This document shows, in pieces, positions 30,712 to 39,530 of a stretch of 40,224 bases of DNA. Made by a program: the position numbers and the translations under genes. Positions within the stretch are counted from its first letter, which is position 1. The number at the start of each line of letters is the position of its first letter. This stretch comes from an uncultured Lachnospiraceae bacterium (lineage in GTDB: Bacteria; Bacillota; Clostridia; Lachnospirales; Lachnospiraceae), in NCBI GenBank assembly GCA_949893755.1, contig CATLCV010000022.1, positions 1 through 40,224 of the forward strand. Direction: 5' to 3'. The notes under the pieces were generated by a model. That model saw only the letters and a program-made list of their open reading frames with translations, ran no database searches and was not told where the DNA came from.

Positions 30712-33700
30712 ATGCAATATGAAAGAAAGATAAAGAGGATGAAAAAGCAATTCAGGATAATGCTCACAGTCCTGACTATCTGTAGTATATTTGTTGGGGG
30801 AGTGTGGGCGCCTTTGTTAGGAGCATCTAATGTGTATGCAATGGGAGAAATGGAATCGTCTCCTCTTGGCCCGGACAAGGGGGATATTCCGGAAGTGCCG
30901 GCTGGAGAGGAGGTAACTGGCTGGGGGGGAAACTCCAGTCCATATATCAGGTACATAACATTTTCTGCACAGTATATCTTGAACCAGGACGATGGTATTA
31001 TGATCGATAGTGACGGAGATAGTCAAGACGATTATAAAGCTGTTATGGGACTGGTAACTATATCTGATAATGTAACGAAATTTGGCCCTTCCGAAGACTA
31101 TTCGGCTAAGAAGAATGACTCTTTAAGGAGCAGAGCGTTGTCTGCCGCAGAGGATGTTCTGGGTGATGATGAATTTAGCAGTACAGATGAGTGGGGGATC
31201 ATGCATTTTGCGGTCACGAATGACATGAATATTATTCTTATCCGTGCCCGTGGGGATGGACGCGGTGAGAGAACTGCATGGTTATATATTGAAGCGAAAT
31301 GTGGTGCGGATCCTCAGGCAGTCATCAAGCTGCCGGTTACCTATGAAATGGGGAATAATACGGATCCGGTGGTATTTAAATTTACGGATGGTTTAAAAGG
31401 ATTGAAGGAGCAGAATTTTACCATGGGTAATTTTAGTGAGGAAGAGGAGGCATCAGGATTTCTGCCCACAGGTCCTGCACCCGAGAATATTCCTGAAGTT
31501 CCGGCAGAATCATCCGTGAATGGATGGCCGGGAAACCGTCAGGATTTAATCCGTAATATTGATTTTTCAGCTCAATACATTTTGGAACGTGCTGACAGCG
31601 TTCCTGTTGATACAGATGGGGATGGCGCAGATGACACACATGCTGTTATGGGGATGGTAAGAATGTCATCAGGAGCTGTTAAGCTTGAATCGGGAGGGGA
31701 TAATACCAATATTGCCGGGACACCCATATGGAACAGAGCCATGGAGTTTGCCCGTAAGATTAAGGACTATGGATTTGATGAAAATACTGCCGCAGGCTCA
31801 AACTGGAGTATTATGCATGCAGGTGAAACGGCAGATATGAGAATCCTTCTGCTTCGTGCCAGTGGGGTAAATGAAAACTGCGGCTTTTTGTATATCGAGG
31901 CTTCCGATAGTGCGCAGACATCCGGACGGATATCCTTACCGGTACAATATATCATGGGAAAAAATGAAAGAAAGGTTGTCTTTGAGATTTTTAGCGACAT
32001 GCAGGGACTGGATCCTCAGGTATTTACGGTTGGTAACAAAGACGCAGAGGAGGGATTTGATGATCCGTTTGCCCCTGGAAAAGTAGTTGCTGCTCAAGTT
32101 GAAGCCTATCCAGCCCCTTCACTTCCGAATGGTTCCGTGTGGGAAGGAGTGAATGATGTTGCGGAGGGGACTCTCTTTAACGAACATTTCCGTCGTGGTA
32201 TTAATATGGGAGGGATGCTGGAGTCTGTTGAAGAAGGGTTATGGCCCGATAACGGGGTATCTCCTTTCAGCTGGGAATATATTCCGGGTTATTTTAAACG
32301 GATCAAAGAGGCGGGGTTTGATTTTGTAAGACTGCCAATCCGCTGGCAGACCAGGCTGACTGCCATAGACGGAGTGCTTTCTATTGATGAGGAGTTCCGG
32401 GACGAGGTAAAGAAGGCGGTGGATGCGGCAATAGGGCAGGATTTGGGTATTATCATTGATATTCACCATTTTAACGAATTCGATAAAGACCCGGAGGAAT
32501 ATGCACCGGTGATGTATGCGCTTTGGGAGATGCTGGCTGATATGTATCAAAACTATCCTCCCCACTTGATTTTTGAAGTTAATAATGAGCCTCATGATTA
32601 TTTTCAGACATCAAATATATCAGGGGAAAATCCGCATATTACCGCCACTGAGCGTTGGAATCCTTATCAAAATGAGGTGATCAGTATCATCCGAAAGACG
32701 AACCCTGACCGCAGGATTATCGTGACAGGAGCAAATTATGGTGATTATATGTCTATGTGGGGATTGAGACTTCCCGCTGCTGATGATAATCTGATCCTGA
32801 ATTTCCATTATTACCAGCCTATGGAATTTACCCATCAGGGTCCGGACATGGGCTCAGGTTATCCAGCTAATACACCATGGAATGATACGCCGGAGCAAAG
32901 GCTGGAAAATGATACTGCGATGAAGCATATCCGGGAATGGTCTCTGGCAACTGGAATTCCGGTACTTATGGGCGAATTTGGTTCTTTCCGCGATGCACCC
33001 ATGGACAGCCGGGTGGCTTATACAAAACATATTCGTGAGACAGCAGAAAAGTACGGTATATCCTGGTGCTATTGGGAGTTTCATGCAGGGTTCGGAATTT
33101 TCGATCCTTATTCACCAGAGACACCGGGTGATCCTGCCTCCGGAGTTTTTAGGGAGGGATTGAAGGAAGCCCTGGTTGGAATACCTGTTGATCAAGACAC
33201 ATATGGAGCCGGAGCTGTTTCAGGTACGGTTACTTACCAGGAAAAGGACGGATTTATTGGACCGTTTACCAGGACGGAAGGAATAAAGGTTACGGGCGTT
33301 TCACTGGATAAAGATGTACTGCAGCTTAAGACTGGTGAAACTTATATGCTGCAGGCTGTGATCACTCCCGATAATGCCCTTGACAAATCAGTGACCTGGA
33401 CAACAACTGATTCTAATGTTGCAAGCGTTGATGACAATGGTAAGGTTACGGCAGTTGGAGCAGGCAGTGCCAACATTACAGTGATTACTACGGACCAGAA
33501 TAAAACTGCTGTCTGCCAGGTGACGGTGACTGCTGCTGATGATAAAGGAGACGGCGGAAACGGCAGTGGGGATGGAAATGACAATGGAAATGGCAGCGGC
33601 AATTCCGGAGGTAATAATGCAGGAAACAGCGGAACCGGTTCAGGTACCGATGATAAAGGTAAAAATAGCAGTACAGGTAAAATAACAGGTTCGGCAGGCA

Positions 33701-33876
33701 ATGGGAAAACAAAACCGGCAGCAGGACAAAAGCCCGGTAACAGTGTCAGCATACCATCCACCGGCGACAGTACTCCGGTTATGGAACTGGTTATCATACT
33801 TACTGGTTCACTGATCTGTTTGTTTCTATGTCTGGTTTACAGAAGAAAAGGAGGAAAAAAGAAGAATAGGCTGTAA
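30712..33876 (+). CDS. Wall-anchored multidomain GH5 glucanase
   Basis: A 1054-residue surface protein. A signal peptide covers about residues 11-44. Two tandem copies of an unrecognised module of about 180 residues follow (58-240, 259-442), each with a FSAQYIL segment and a Ca-loop-like acidic motif (DSDGDSQDD, DTDGDGADD). A GH5 barrel occupies about 484-825, with acid/base Glu626 (EVNNEP) and nucleophile Glu755 (MGEFGS). A Big2 immunoglobulin-like domain covers 859-941, then a Gly/Asn/Ser linker 942-1010, a sorting signal IPSTG (1014-1018), a membrane helix and a basic tail. It probably cuts cellulose or mixed-linkage glucan at the cell surface, feeding the importer. ATG 30712 follows a GGGGG site. 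Confidence 0.9.
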   Translation: MQYERKIKRMKKQFRIMLTVLTICSIFVGGVWAPLLGASNVYAMGEMESSPLGPDKGDIPEVPAGEEVTGWGGNSSPYIRYITFSAQYILNQDDGIMIDSDGDSQDDYKAVMGLVTISDNVTKFGPSEDYSAKKNDSLRSRALSAAEDVLGDDEFSSTDEWGIMHFAVTNDMNIILIRARGDGRGERTAWLYIEAKCGADPQAVIKLPVTYEMGNNTDPVVFKFTDGLKGLKEQNFTMGNFSEEEEASGFLPTGPAPENIPEVPAESSVNGWPGNRQDLIRNIDFSAQYILERADSVPVDTDGDGADDTHAVMGMVRMSSGAVKLESGGDNTNIAGTPIWNRAMEFARKIKDYGFDENTAAGSNWSIMHAGETADMRILLLRASGVNENCGFLYIEASDSAQTSGRISLPVQYIMGKNERKVVFEIFSDMQGLDPQVFTVGNKDAEEGFDDPFAPGKVVAAQVEAYPAPSLPNGSVWEGVNDVAEGTLFNEHFRRGINMGGMLESVEEGLWPDNGVSPFSWEYIPGYFKRIKEAGFDFVRLPIRWQTRLTAIDGVLSIDEEFRDEVKKAVDAAIGQDLGIIIDIHHFNEFDKDPEEYAPVMYALWEMLADMYQNYPPHLIFEVNNEPHDYFQTSNISGENPHITATERWNPYQNEVISIIRKTNPDRRIIVTGANYGDYMSMWGLRLPAADDNLILNFHYYQPMEFTHQGPDMGSGYPANTPWNDTPEQRLENDTAMKHIREWSLATGIPVLMGEFGSFRDAPMDSRVAYTKHIRETAEKYGISWCYWEFHAGFGIFDPYSPETPGDPASGVFREGLKEALVGIPVDQDTYGAGAVSGTVTYQEKDGFIGPFTRTEGIKVTGVSLDKDVLQLKTGETYMLQAVITPDNALDKSVTWTTTDSNVASVDDNGKVTAVGAGSANITVITTDQNKTAVCQVTVTAADDKGDGGNGSGDGNDNGNGSGNSGGNNAGNSGTGSGTDDKGKNSSTGKITGSAGNGKTKPAAGQKPGNSVSIPSTGDSTPVMELVIILTGSLICLFLCLVYRRKGGKKKNRL

Positions 33877-33958
33877 AAGGGGCAAGATAATATAATAGCG
33901 AAAGGTTTTTGGAATCAATACTTGGAGCCTGCCATTTCTTTTGACATCCCTTTTGGTC

Positions 33959-33983
33959 TCTGGTACCTGTCTAGGGTACCAGA
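33959..33983. repeat. Perfect 9-bp-arm palindrome
   Basis: TCTGGTACC and GGTACCAGA around TGTCTAG. There is no T-run directly after; its role is unclear (mRNA 3' hairpin or insertion scar). Confidence 0.4.
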
Positions 33984-34014
33984 CATTAAAAAATGGCGTT
34001 AATCCGCTTAAAAT

Positions 34015-34049
34015 AAAAGCTGTTGCAGTAAAATCTGCAGCAGCTTTTT
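34015..34049 (+). terminator. Terminator downstream of the GH5 gene
   Basis: AAAAGCTG.TGCAG pairs with CTGCA.CAGCTTTTT around TAAAAT. It is the likely end of the beta-glucan operon transcript. Confidence 0.75.
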
Positions 34050-34244
34050 ATATAAGATGAATATTTAAATCTTTATATTTAGGATGATTTTTATCTGGGT
34101 TTCTGTGAAAAAATAGTTTGTCAGAGGCAGTTTCATCTTTCGGATAAGTCAGGTGATGATAGGGTGCGGATTATTCCGCTTTAATACCTTGTCCTATTAC
34201 TTGCTCAAGGTAAGAGTATTACAGCCCCTTACGGGCGTACAATT

Positions 34245-34378
34245 ATATGTATTTGTGCAGATGCACACAAATCAACTCCGGGTTGAATTTTCCCGTGGAT
34301 ATCAAATATTTAGTGATTGCAGAAGGTTTTCCATTGTGGTTAAGATGAAAGTGATTTTTCGTAATCGCTGCAGGATCA
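34245..34378 (+). repeat. 134-bp duplicated leader, copy A (pseudogene side)
   Basis: Colinear without gaps to 38042-38175, with about seven mismatches. It carries the same small hairpins (GTGCAGATGCAC, TCAACTCCGGGTTGA, GTGATT..AATCGC). It ends in TGCAGGATCA, where it joins the 3' part of the PurM-like gene. Confidence 0.85.
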
Positions 34379-34576
34379 TCCCCGACGGGCTATGCGCGGA
34401 AATTGACCTGCAGCAGTTAAAAACACTGCCCATATTTACCTATATTAAAAATGCCGGTAATATAGAAGAACAGGAGATGCTTTCCACGTTCAACTGCGGA
34501 GTCGGGCTTCTGCTGGTAGTGGATCAGGAGCATGCACGGGAAATTGCGGAGCAGATGAAACAATATCACGACTGCT
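34379..34576 (+). pseudogene. 3' fragment of an Xre-PurM fusion gene
   Basis: Encodes IIPDGLCAEIDLQQLKTLPIF and onward through REIAEQMKQYHDC, nearly identical to the C-terminal PurM part of the intact gene (39202-39399). The Xre domain and two thirds of the PurM domain, including the start, are missing. The sequence diverges after the HDC codons, so the natural 3' end is also lost. An open frame from 34153 reads through leader and fragment, but it has no proper start and the leader part is not protein-like. It is a deletion derivative, not a gene. Confidence 0.85.
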
Positions 34577-34758
34577 CTGGAAAAAGAGGGAATAGGGGAG
34601 GCACAAGCAGTAAAAGCAGGCGGAAAAAGAAAAAAGCCGGAAACAATCTTGTGGCGTCCTGTATTTTCTGATAAAATATTCATACTATCTGACGGAGAAA
34701 CCTGCAGTTATGGCGGGAAGCATATACAAAGCAGACTTGAACACGAAGTGAGGATTCT

Positions 34759-35196
34759 ATGCTAAGCATTTATTTTGGGAGAACGCCGGAGGCAATCTTC
34801 AATACTGCCGTTTTTTTTTAAAATGTATACGAAGACAGCTGGATCACGGAGCCCTTTGCGAAGGAAATGATCCTGGACGTGGATCAGTCGGTGGTTCTTG
34901 GCAATGCCGTGATCGATAGCCCTGTTCTTGGGAAAATCTCGCCGATCGGGCTTTCCGGCGGAGTAAAGACCCTGATCCTGATCAAGAATGAGCCTGAGAA
35001 AATGTTCAACGCCTCCACCTGCCGCAATAACTGTGCAAAATGGATCCTGGAGATTGGGAAGACCCAGGATATTACGATCAATCTGCGGCACTTGATGGAT
35101 TTTGGAAGAGGGACATTTGATATCCATATTTTGAATACCAATCAGGATGTCCATAGTATGAAAGAACTGGTTCCGATTGCGGGGCTGTATGTCTAG
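34759..35196 (+). pseudogene. DUF4869 gene interrupted by a nonsense codon
   Basis: From ATG 34759 the frame reads MLSIYFGRTPEAIFNTAVFF and hits TAA at 34819-34821 (codon 21). The same frame continues with NVYEDSWITEPFAKEMILDVDQS and VIDSPVLGKISPIGLSGGVKTLILI to a normal end at 35196. That is the DUF4869 family pattern (about 145 residues). TAA sits in a T9-A4 run, where TTTAAA (Phe-Lys) would restore the frame, so a single A-to-T change explains it. A shorter product from ATG 34867 (109 residues) cannot be ruled out. Function of DUF4869 is unknown. It is followed 12 bases later by a P-loop gene, its usual-looking partner. Confidence 0.75.
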
Positions 35197-35208
35197 CGGA
35201 GGATTTGT

Positions 35209-35784
35209 ATGAAAGGGACACATAAAATAGTAGTTCAGAATAAGCGTATCCGTTATGACTTTGAAATCCGAAGAAACCTTACGGTCATCCAGGGGAACAG
35301 TGCTACCGGAAAAACGACGCTTGTCTCTATGATAGAAGAATATTATGAAAATGGGCAGGCAAGCGGTGTAGAATTACACTCAGACAAAGAATGTGCCATT
35401 CTCTCCGGTCGGAATTGGAAAGCAGATCTTGCTTTGATGCAGGATCACATCGTATTTATTGATGAAGGAAATGAATTTATTTTTACAGATGAATTTGCGG
35501 CTTGTATCAGGGATACGGATAATTACTATGTGATCGTCACCAGGGAGGGGATTCCCTCTCTGCCCTACAGTATCGAGGAAATTTACGGGATACGGAGTTC
35601 GTGCAAATATAGTACATTGAAGCAGACATATAATGAATTTTTCCATTTATACCGTGCAGACTCCCATCAAAAGCCGGTGAATCCTGATGTTATTCTTACA
35701 GAGGACTCAAATTCGGGAGGCCAGTTTTTTAAGGCTGCTGTGGATCGGAAAGGGACTCCCTGCCGAAGTGCAGGGGGAAAGTAG
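35209..35784 (+). pseudogene. Truncated P-loop ATPase partner of DUF4869
   Basis: A 191-residue frame with Walker A GNSATGKTT (about residues 29-37) and a Walker B-like HIVFIDEGNEF (about 79-89). It ends abruptly at TAG-TAA within AEGK-like sequence (CRSAGGK). Reading one base later from 35783 extends it by SNLESEQIYINQC and on to 35848, which suggests a +1 insertion near 35781-35782; even then it is short of the roughly 230-300 residues I would expect for such ATPases. It lies 12 bases after the DUF4869 pseudogene and uses an AGGATTTG site. It is probably decayed, but the P-loop part could still be made. Confidence 0.6.
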
Positions 35785-35906
35785 TAATTTAGAATCCGAA
35801 CAGATTTATATCAATCAATGCATAAGAGATACCTTGAATGAAAAGTAACGCTCTCGAGTCTGGAAGTCAACTTAACTGAAATTGACAGGATCAAAGAGTA
35901 AAAAAG

Positions 35907-35935
35907 TCCCGGGATGCGATCGGTGCATCCCGGGA
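35907..35935. terminator. Bidirectional terminator
   Basis: TCCCGGGATGC and GCATCCCGGGA are perfect 11-bp arms around GATCGGT, flanked by an A-run on the left and a T-run on the right. It ends the reductase transcript (minus) and any transcript coming from the P-loop gene (plus). Confidence 0.85.
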
Positions 35936-35944
35936 TGAAATTTT

Positions 35945-37885
35945 TTACAGACTCGTAGCCGCATAGAATCCTTCTCTTATCGCGTCCCCGATCTTGCCAA
36001 GCTTTTTGCTGTCTCCAACGACTCTTGTCTTTGTGTGGTATTTCGCCTTTACAGCATCCACTGTCGTAAGATCCGGCTTCATGCCAAATGCAGAGATCAC
36101 GGTATCTGCCTTCAGAACTTCCTGTGTTCCGTCCTTCTTTTCTACCGTCACGCCGCCGGCCTGAATAGAAACTACCTTGGTATCGGTCAGGATCTGAACC
36201 TGGTGCTTTGCAAGCGCGTTCATCAGGGAGATCTGATTGATGAACATGGCATCTCTGGCAACAGTGGGCAGCATTTCTACCACGGTTACCTTCTTGCCCA
36301 TCTCGGAAGCCATTTCCAGGGCGCCGTCGCAGCCGGATACACCGCCGCCGCAGACAACGATATTTTCTCCCTTGATGAGGGAGGGATCCCTGTGAGAATC
36401 CAGGATCGTTACCACATTCTTGCCGTCGATCCCCGGGATCGGAGGTGTGATGGGGGATGCGCCGCAGCCGATGATGATCCGGTCGCATTCTGCAAGGATT
36501 TTCTCATCGCCTGTGATCTCCGTGTTGAGGCGTACATCCACGCCCAGCTTTTCCAACTGAACCTCAAACCATTTTGTAAGCGCGGCGATATTGGATTTGA
36601 AGCTGGCCGTACAGATGGTTCCCATGACGCCGCCCAGCTTGCCGGCTTTTTCAAATAATGTGACCTTGTGCCCTTCGATCGCAGCAACCCTTGCCGCTTC
36701 CAGTCCGCCGGGGCCTCCGCCGATGACAACCACATTTTTCGGAGAATCCGTTTTGCGGATCTGGAAACGCACCTCTTCCATTGCCTGCGGATTCACCGCG
36801 CAGCTCAGCTTTGTATGATAATTCCAGATGCGGCCGATGCAGTATTCGTTGCAGCGCAGGCAGGGCCGTACGTCCTCTCTTCTTCCTTCCAGGAGCTTAT
36901 TCGGAAGCTCCGGATCCGCGATCATGGCACGTCCCATCATAACAAAATCCGCATTTCCGGATTCGATCAGCGCCAGCGCAGTGTCCGGATTGTGGGCGCC
37001 CGCATTCAGCAGCGGCACATGGACGTTCTTTCTGGCCTCTTCACAGACATAGGACATACAGGATTCTCCCAGATAGGAGGGCGGGAAAATATAATCCAGA
37101 GTCTCATAGCAGCCGGCGTCGATGTCCAGCGCGTCTACCCCTTCCTCTTCCAGAAGCTTGATGATCTTGATACTGTCCTCCATGGTACGTCCGCCCTTGA
37201 ACCTGTGATCCAGGGAAATGCGGAACAGGATCGGCATGTCATTTCCGACAACGCTTCGGATCGCGCGGATGATCTCCCGCGGGAATCTCGCGCAGTTCTC
37301 CGGGCTTCCGCCGTACTCGTCGGTCCTCTTATTCCATACCGGGGACATAAACTGATCGATCAGATACCCGGCATGCGCGTGGATCTCAATCGCGTCATAA
37401 CCTGCGTCCCGTGCTACGCCCGCCGCAAACTTGAAGCCTTCCATCATTTCCCGGATTTCCTCCACAGTCAGGGCATGACACTTCATTTCCGGATTAAATA
37501 CGGACGGTGTCTCGGAGGAAGAGATGGGCGGATTCCCAAAGGTATCCGGAAATGCATTTCTTCCGGTACCCGGACTGATCTGGCAGGCGATCTTCGCGCC
37601 GTAGCGGTGTACGCCGTCGCATACGGAGGTCAGTGACGGGAGCACAGTATATGTATCCAGATATCCCTCCATGGAGCCCTGCGCAATTTTTTCGTTCAGC
37701 ATCTGGCAGCCCATGATGATCATGCCGATGCCGCCCTTTGCGCGCTCTATAAAATAATCAATTTCCTGAGAGTCTTTTCTTCCGTTTGTAAATGCGGAGT
37801 TTGTTCCCATCGGAGACATGACCAGACGGTTTTTAACCTCCATGCTCCCGATTTTAAAAGGTGTAAAAAGTTTTTCGTATCCCAT
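35945..37885 (-). CDS. Old-yellow-enzyme-family Fe-S flavoprotein reductase (BaiCD/enoate reductase class)
   Basis: A 646-residue multidomain reductase. The FMN-binding TIM barrel covers residues 1-335 (LFTPFKIGSMEVKNRLVMSPMG, HAHAGYLIDQFMSPVWNKRTDEYGGS). The [4Fe-4S] motif uses Cys342, Cys345, Cys349 and Cys362. The FAD/NAD(P)-binding domain runs from 384 (VVVIGGGPGGLEAARVA) to the end, with a second nucleotide motif (NIVVCGGGVSGCDGAL). This is the architecture of 2-enoate reductase, 2,4-dienoyl-CoA reductase and the BaiCD/BaiH bile-acid enzymes, which reduce activated C=C bonds in anaerobes. AAGGAGG precedes ATG 37885. No other bile-acid or fatty-acid genes are adjacent, so the substrate stays open. 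It is a monocistronic unit. Confidence 0.88.
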   Translation of the reverse strand: MGYEKLFTPFKIGSMEVKNRLVMSPMGTNSAFTNGRKDSQEIDYFIERAKGGIGMIIMGCQMLNEKIAQGSMEGYLDTYTVLPSLTSVCDGVHRYGAKIACQISPGTGRNAFPDTFGNPPISSSETPSVFNPEMKCHALTVEEIREMMEGFKFAAGVARDAGYDAIEIHAHAGYLIDQFMSPVWNKRTDEYGGSPENCARFPREIIRAIRSVVGNDMPILFRISLDHRFKGGRTMEDSIKIIKLLEEEGVDALDIDAGCYETLDYIFPPSYLGESCMSYVCEEARKNVHVPLLNAGAHNPDTALALIESGNADFVMMGRAMIADPELPNKLLEGRREDVRPCLRCNEYCIGRIWNYHTKLSCAVNPQAMEEVRFQIRKTDSPKNVVVIGGGPGGLEAARVAAIEGHKVTLFEKAGKLGGVMGTICTASFKSNIAALTKWFEVQLEKLGVDVRLNTEITGDEKILAECDRIIIGCGASPITPPIPGIDGKNVVTILDSHRDPSLIKGENIVVCGGGVSGCDGALEMASEMGKKVTVVEMLPTVARDAMFINQISLMNALAKHQVQILTDTKVVSIQAGGVTVEKKDGTQEVLKADTVISAFGMKPDLTTVDAVKAKYHTKTRVVGDSKKLGKIGDAIREGFYAATSL

Positions 37886-38041
37886 GATTAATTTTCCTCC
37901 TTTTCACAATTTCTCCGGTACGTTACATTTCATGCAGAGTCCTGTCCCATGCGGGCTCCTGCGCTGTAAGATACCTTCATTCTATCTTTATTATATGATG
38001 TACAGAGGGATTATTCATTAGGCGTTTTTACTAAATCAACC
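37886..38041 (-). promoter_or_regulatory. Upstream region of the reductase
   Basis: A TATAAT-like -10 (minus strand, 37995-37990) lies about 105 bases before ATG 37885; its -35 is weak. The rest of the 334-bp gap (to 38219) is the duplicated leader and its short continuation, and holds no gene. Confidence 0.4.
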
Positions 38042-38175
38042 ATATGTATTTGTGCAGATGCACACAAATCAACTCCGGGTTGAATTTTCCCCCGGATATC
38101 AAATATTTAGTGATTGCGGAAGGGCTTCCGTTGGGGTTAAGATGAAAGTGATTTTTCGTAATCGCTGCAGGATCA
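38042..38175 (+). repeat. 134-bp duplicated leader, copy B (upstream of intact Xre-PurM gene)
   Basis: Precedes the intact gene by 44 bases and matches 34245-34378 without gaps. It contains at least three short hairpins and ends in TGCAGGATCA. It may include promoter and operator sites or a structured leader for the Xre-PurM gene. Confidence 0.8.
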
Positions 38176-38219
38176 GCGTCCATTCACAACTGTAAAAAAT
38201 TATGATCGGAGGTCAAACT

Positions 38220-39470
38220 ATGCTGGACAATAAAAAAATAGCTGGTTTCATCACAAGCAAAAGAAAGCAGCTCGGCATGACACAGGCGGAGATCGCCGCC
38301 AGGCTCAACGTCTCTTTTCAGGCTGTTTCCAAGTGGGAAAACGGTACGCTGCCGAATGTGGAGATCCTGGTGGAATTGGCCGGGTTGCTGCACACCTCAG
38401 TGGATGAGATCCTCCAGGGCCGGGAGAAAAACAGCGAGAGCTTTTCCTATAGCAAGGCCGGGGTGGACATTTCCTATACCGATGCCATGAAAAGGGAGAT
38501 GGCTGTGTATCTGAGAACGGAGAACCCGCGCGTGCTCAACGGTCTCGGCCCCTTTGCGTCCCTGTACGACATCGGATTTCCGGGCATTGAGGATCCGGTA
38601 CTGGTCCTGAAGTCCGAGGAACCGGGTTCCAAGCAGAAGTTGGCCATGGAATACGGATACGTGGAATCCATCTGCCATGACATGATCAACCACCTGGTAA
38701 ATGATATTGCCGTGATGGGCGCGAGGCCCCTTGCGGTTCTGGATACGATCGTATGCGGAAAGGCGGAAAAGGAGACGATGAAAGCTTTTGTGAAAGGGAT
38801 TTCCGAGGCCTGCCGGGAAAATGAATGCGACCTGGTGGGCGGCGAAACGTCCATTCAGCCGGAGGTGGTAAATCCGGGGCTGTATATCCTGACATCAAGC
38901 ATTGCCGGGATCGTACCCAGAGACCGGATCATCGACGGGTCAGGGATCCGGGAAGGAGATAAGATTTTGGCAGCGGCCTCCAACGGTCTCCATACCAACG
39001 GCTATACGCTGATCCGCTACTTGATGGAAAAAATTCCCCGGATCAAGCTGGACAGAATAGAAGGCGAGACATTCATCGAGCAGATTATGAAGCCTCATAC
39101 GCCGTACTACCGGGCGATCAGAACGGTGACCCGGGGGAATGGAGTCCGCGGCATGGCGCATATTACCGGGGGCGGCATTGAGGGGAACCTGTGCAGGATC
39201 ATCCCCGACGGACTGTGTGCGGAAATTGACCTGCGGCAGTTGAAAACACTGCCCATATTTACCTATATTAAAAATGCCGGTAATATAGAAGAACAGGAAA
39301 TGCTTTCCACGTTCAACTGCGGAGCCGGGCTTCTGCTGGTAGTGGATCAGGAGCATGCACGGGAAATTATGGAACAGATGAAACAATATCACGACTGCTA
39401 TGAGATCGGGGAAATACGAAAAGGGAAGAAAAAGGTGGTATTCCGGAATCATATTTTATTTGAAACATGA
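38220..39470 (+). CDS. Xre helix-turn-helix fused to a PurM (AIR synthase)-like domain
   Basis: A 416-residue fusion. Residues about 4-62 form an Xre/Cro HTH (ITSKRKQLGMTQAEIAARLNVSFQAVSKWENGTLPNVEILVELAGLL). Residues about 75-395 are PurM-like: YSKAGVDISYTDAM, HDMINHLVNDIAVMGARPLAVLD, CDLVGGETSIQPE, ASNGLHTNGYTLIRYL and GMAHITGGGIEGNL all match the AIR synthase layout. The ATP-loop that is usually TDGVGTK reads SEEPGSK, so catalysis is doubtful and ligand sensing is possible. ATG 38220 is chosen (GGAGGT 6 bases upstream). Neighbours are not purine genes. A purine-intermediate or ATP-sensing transcription factor is an inference. Confidence 0.85.
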   Translation: MLDNKKIAGFITSKRKQLGMTQAEIAARLNVSFQAVSKWENGTLPNVEILVELAGLLHTSVDEILQGREKNSESFSYSKAGVDISYTDAMKREMAVYLRTENPRVLNGLGPFASLYDIGFPGIEDPVLVLKSEEPGSKQKLAMEYGYVESICHDMINHLVNDIAVMGARPLAVLDTIVCGKAEKETMKAFVKGISEACRENECDLVGGETSIQPEVVNPGLYILTSSIAGIVPRDRIIDGSGIREGDKILAAASNGLHTNGYTLIRYLMEKIPRIKLDRIEGETFIEQIMKPHTPYYRAIRTVTRGNGVRGMAHITGGGIEGNLCRIIPDGLCAEIDLRQLKTLPIFTYIKNAGNIEEQEMLSTFNCGAGLLLVVDQEHAREIMEQMKQYHDCYEIGEIRKGKKKVVFRNHILFET

Positions 39471-39530
39471 TAGAATACATAGATGTCTTCTGCAATATGA
39501 TTGACAGCCTCTAAGTCCATTCCTTCTTGC

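Noticed and set aside
34153..34671. Open frame of 172 codons reading through the leader copy and the PurM fragment
   Set aside because: The first half is the non-coding leader and only the second half matches protein; it is a recombination product without a credible start.
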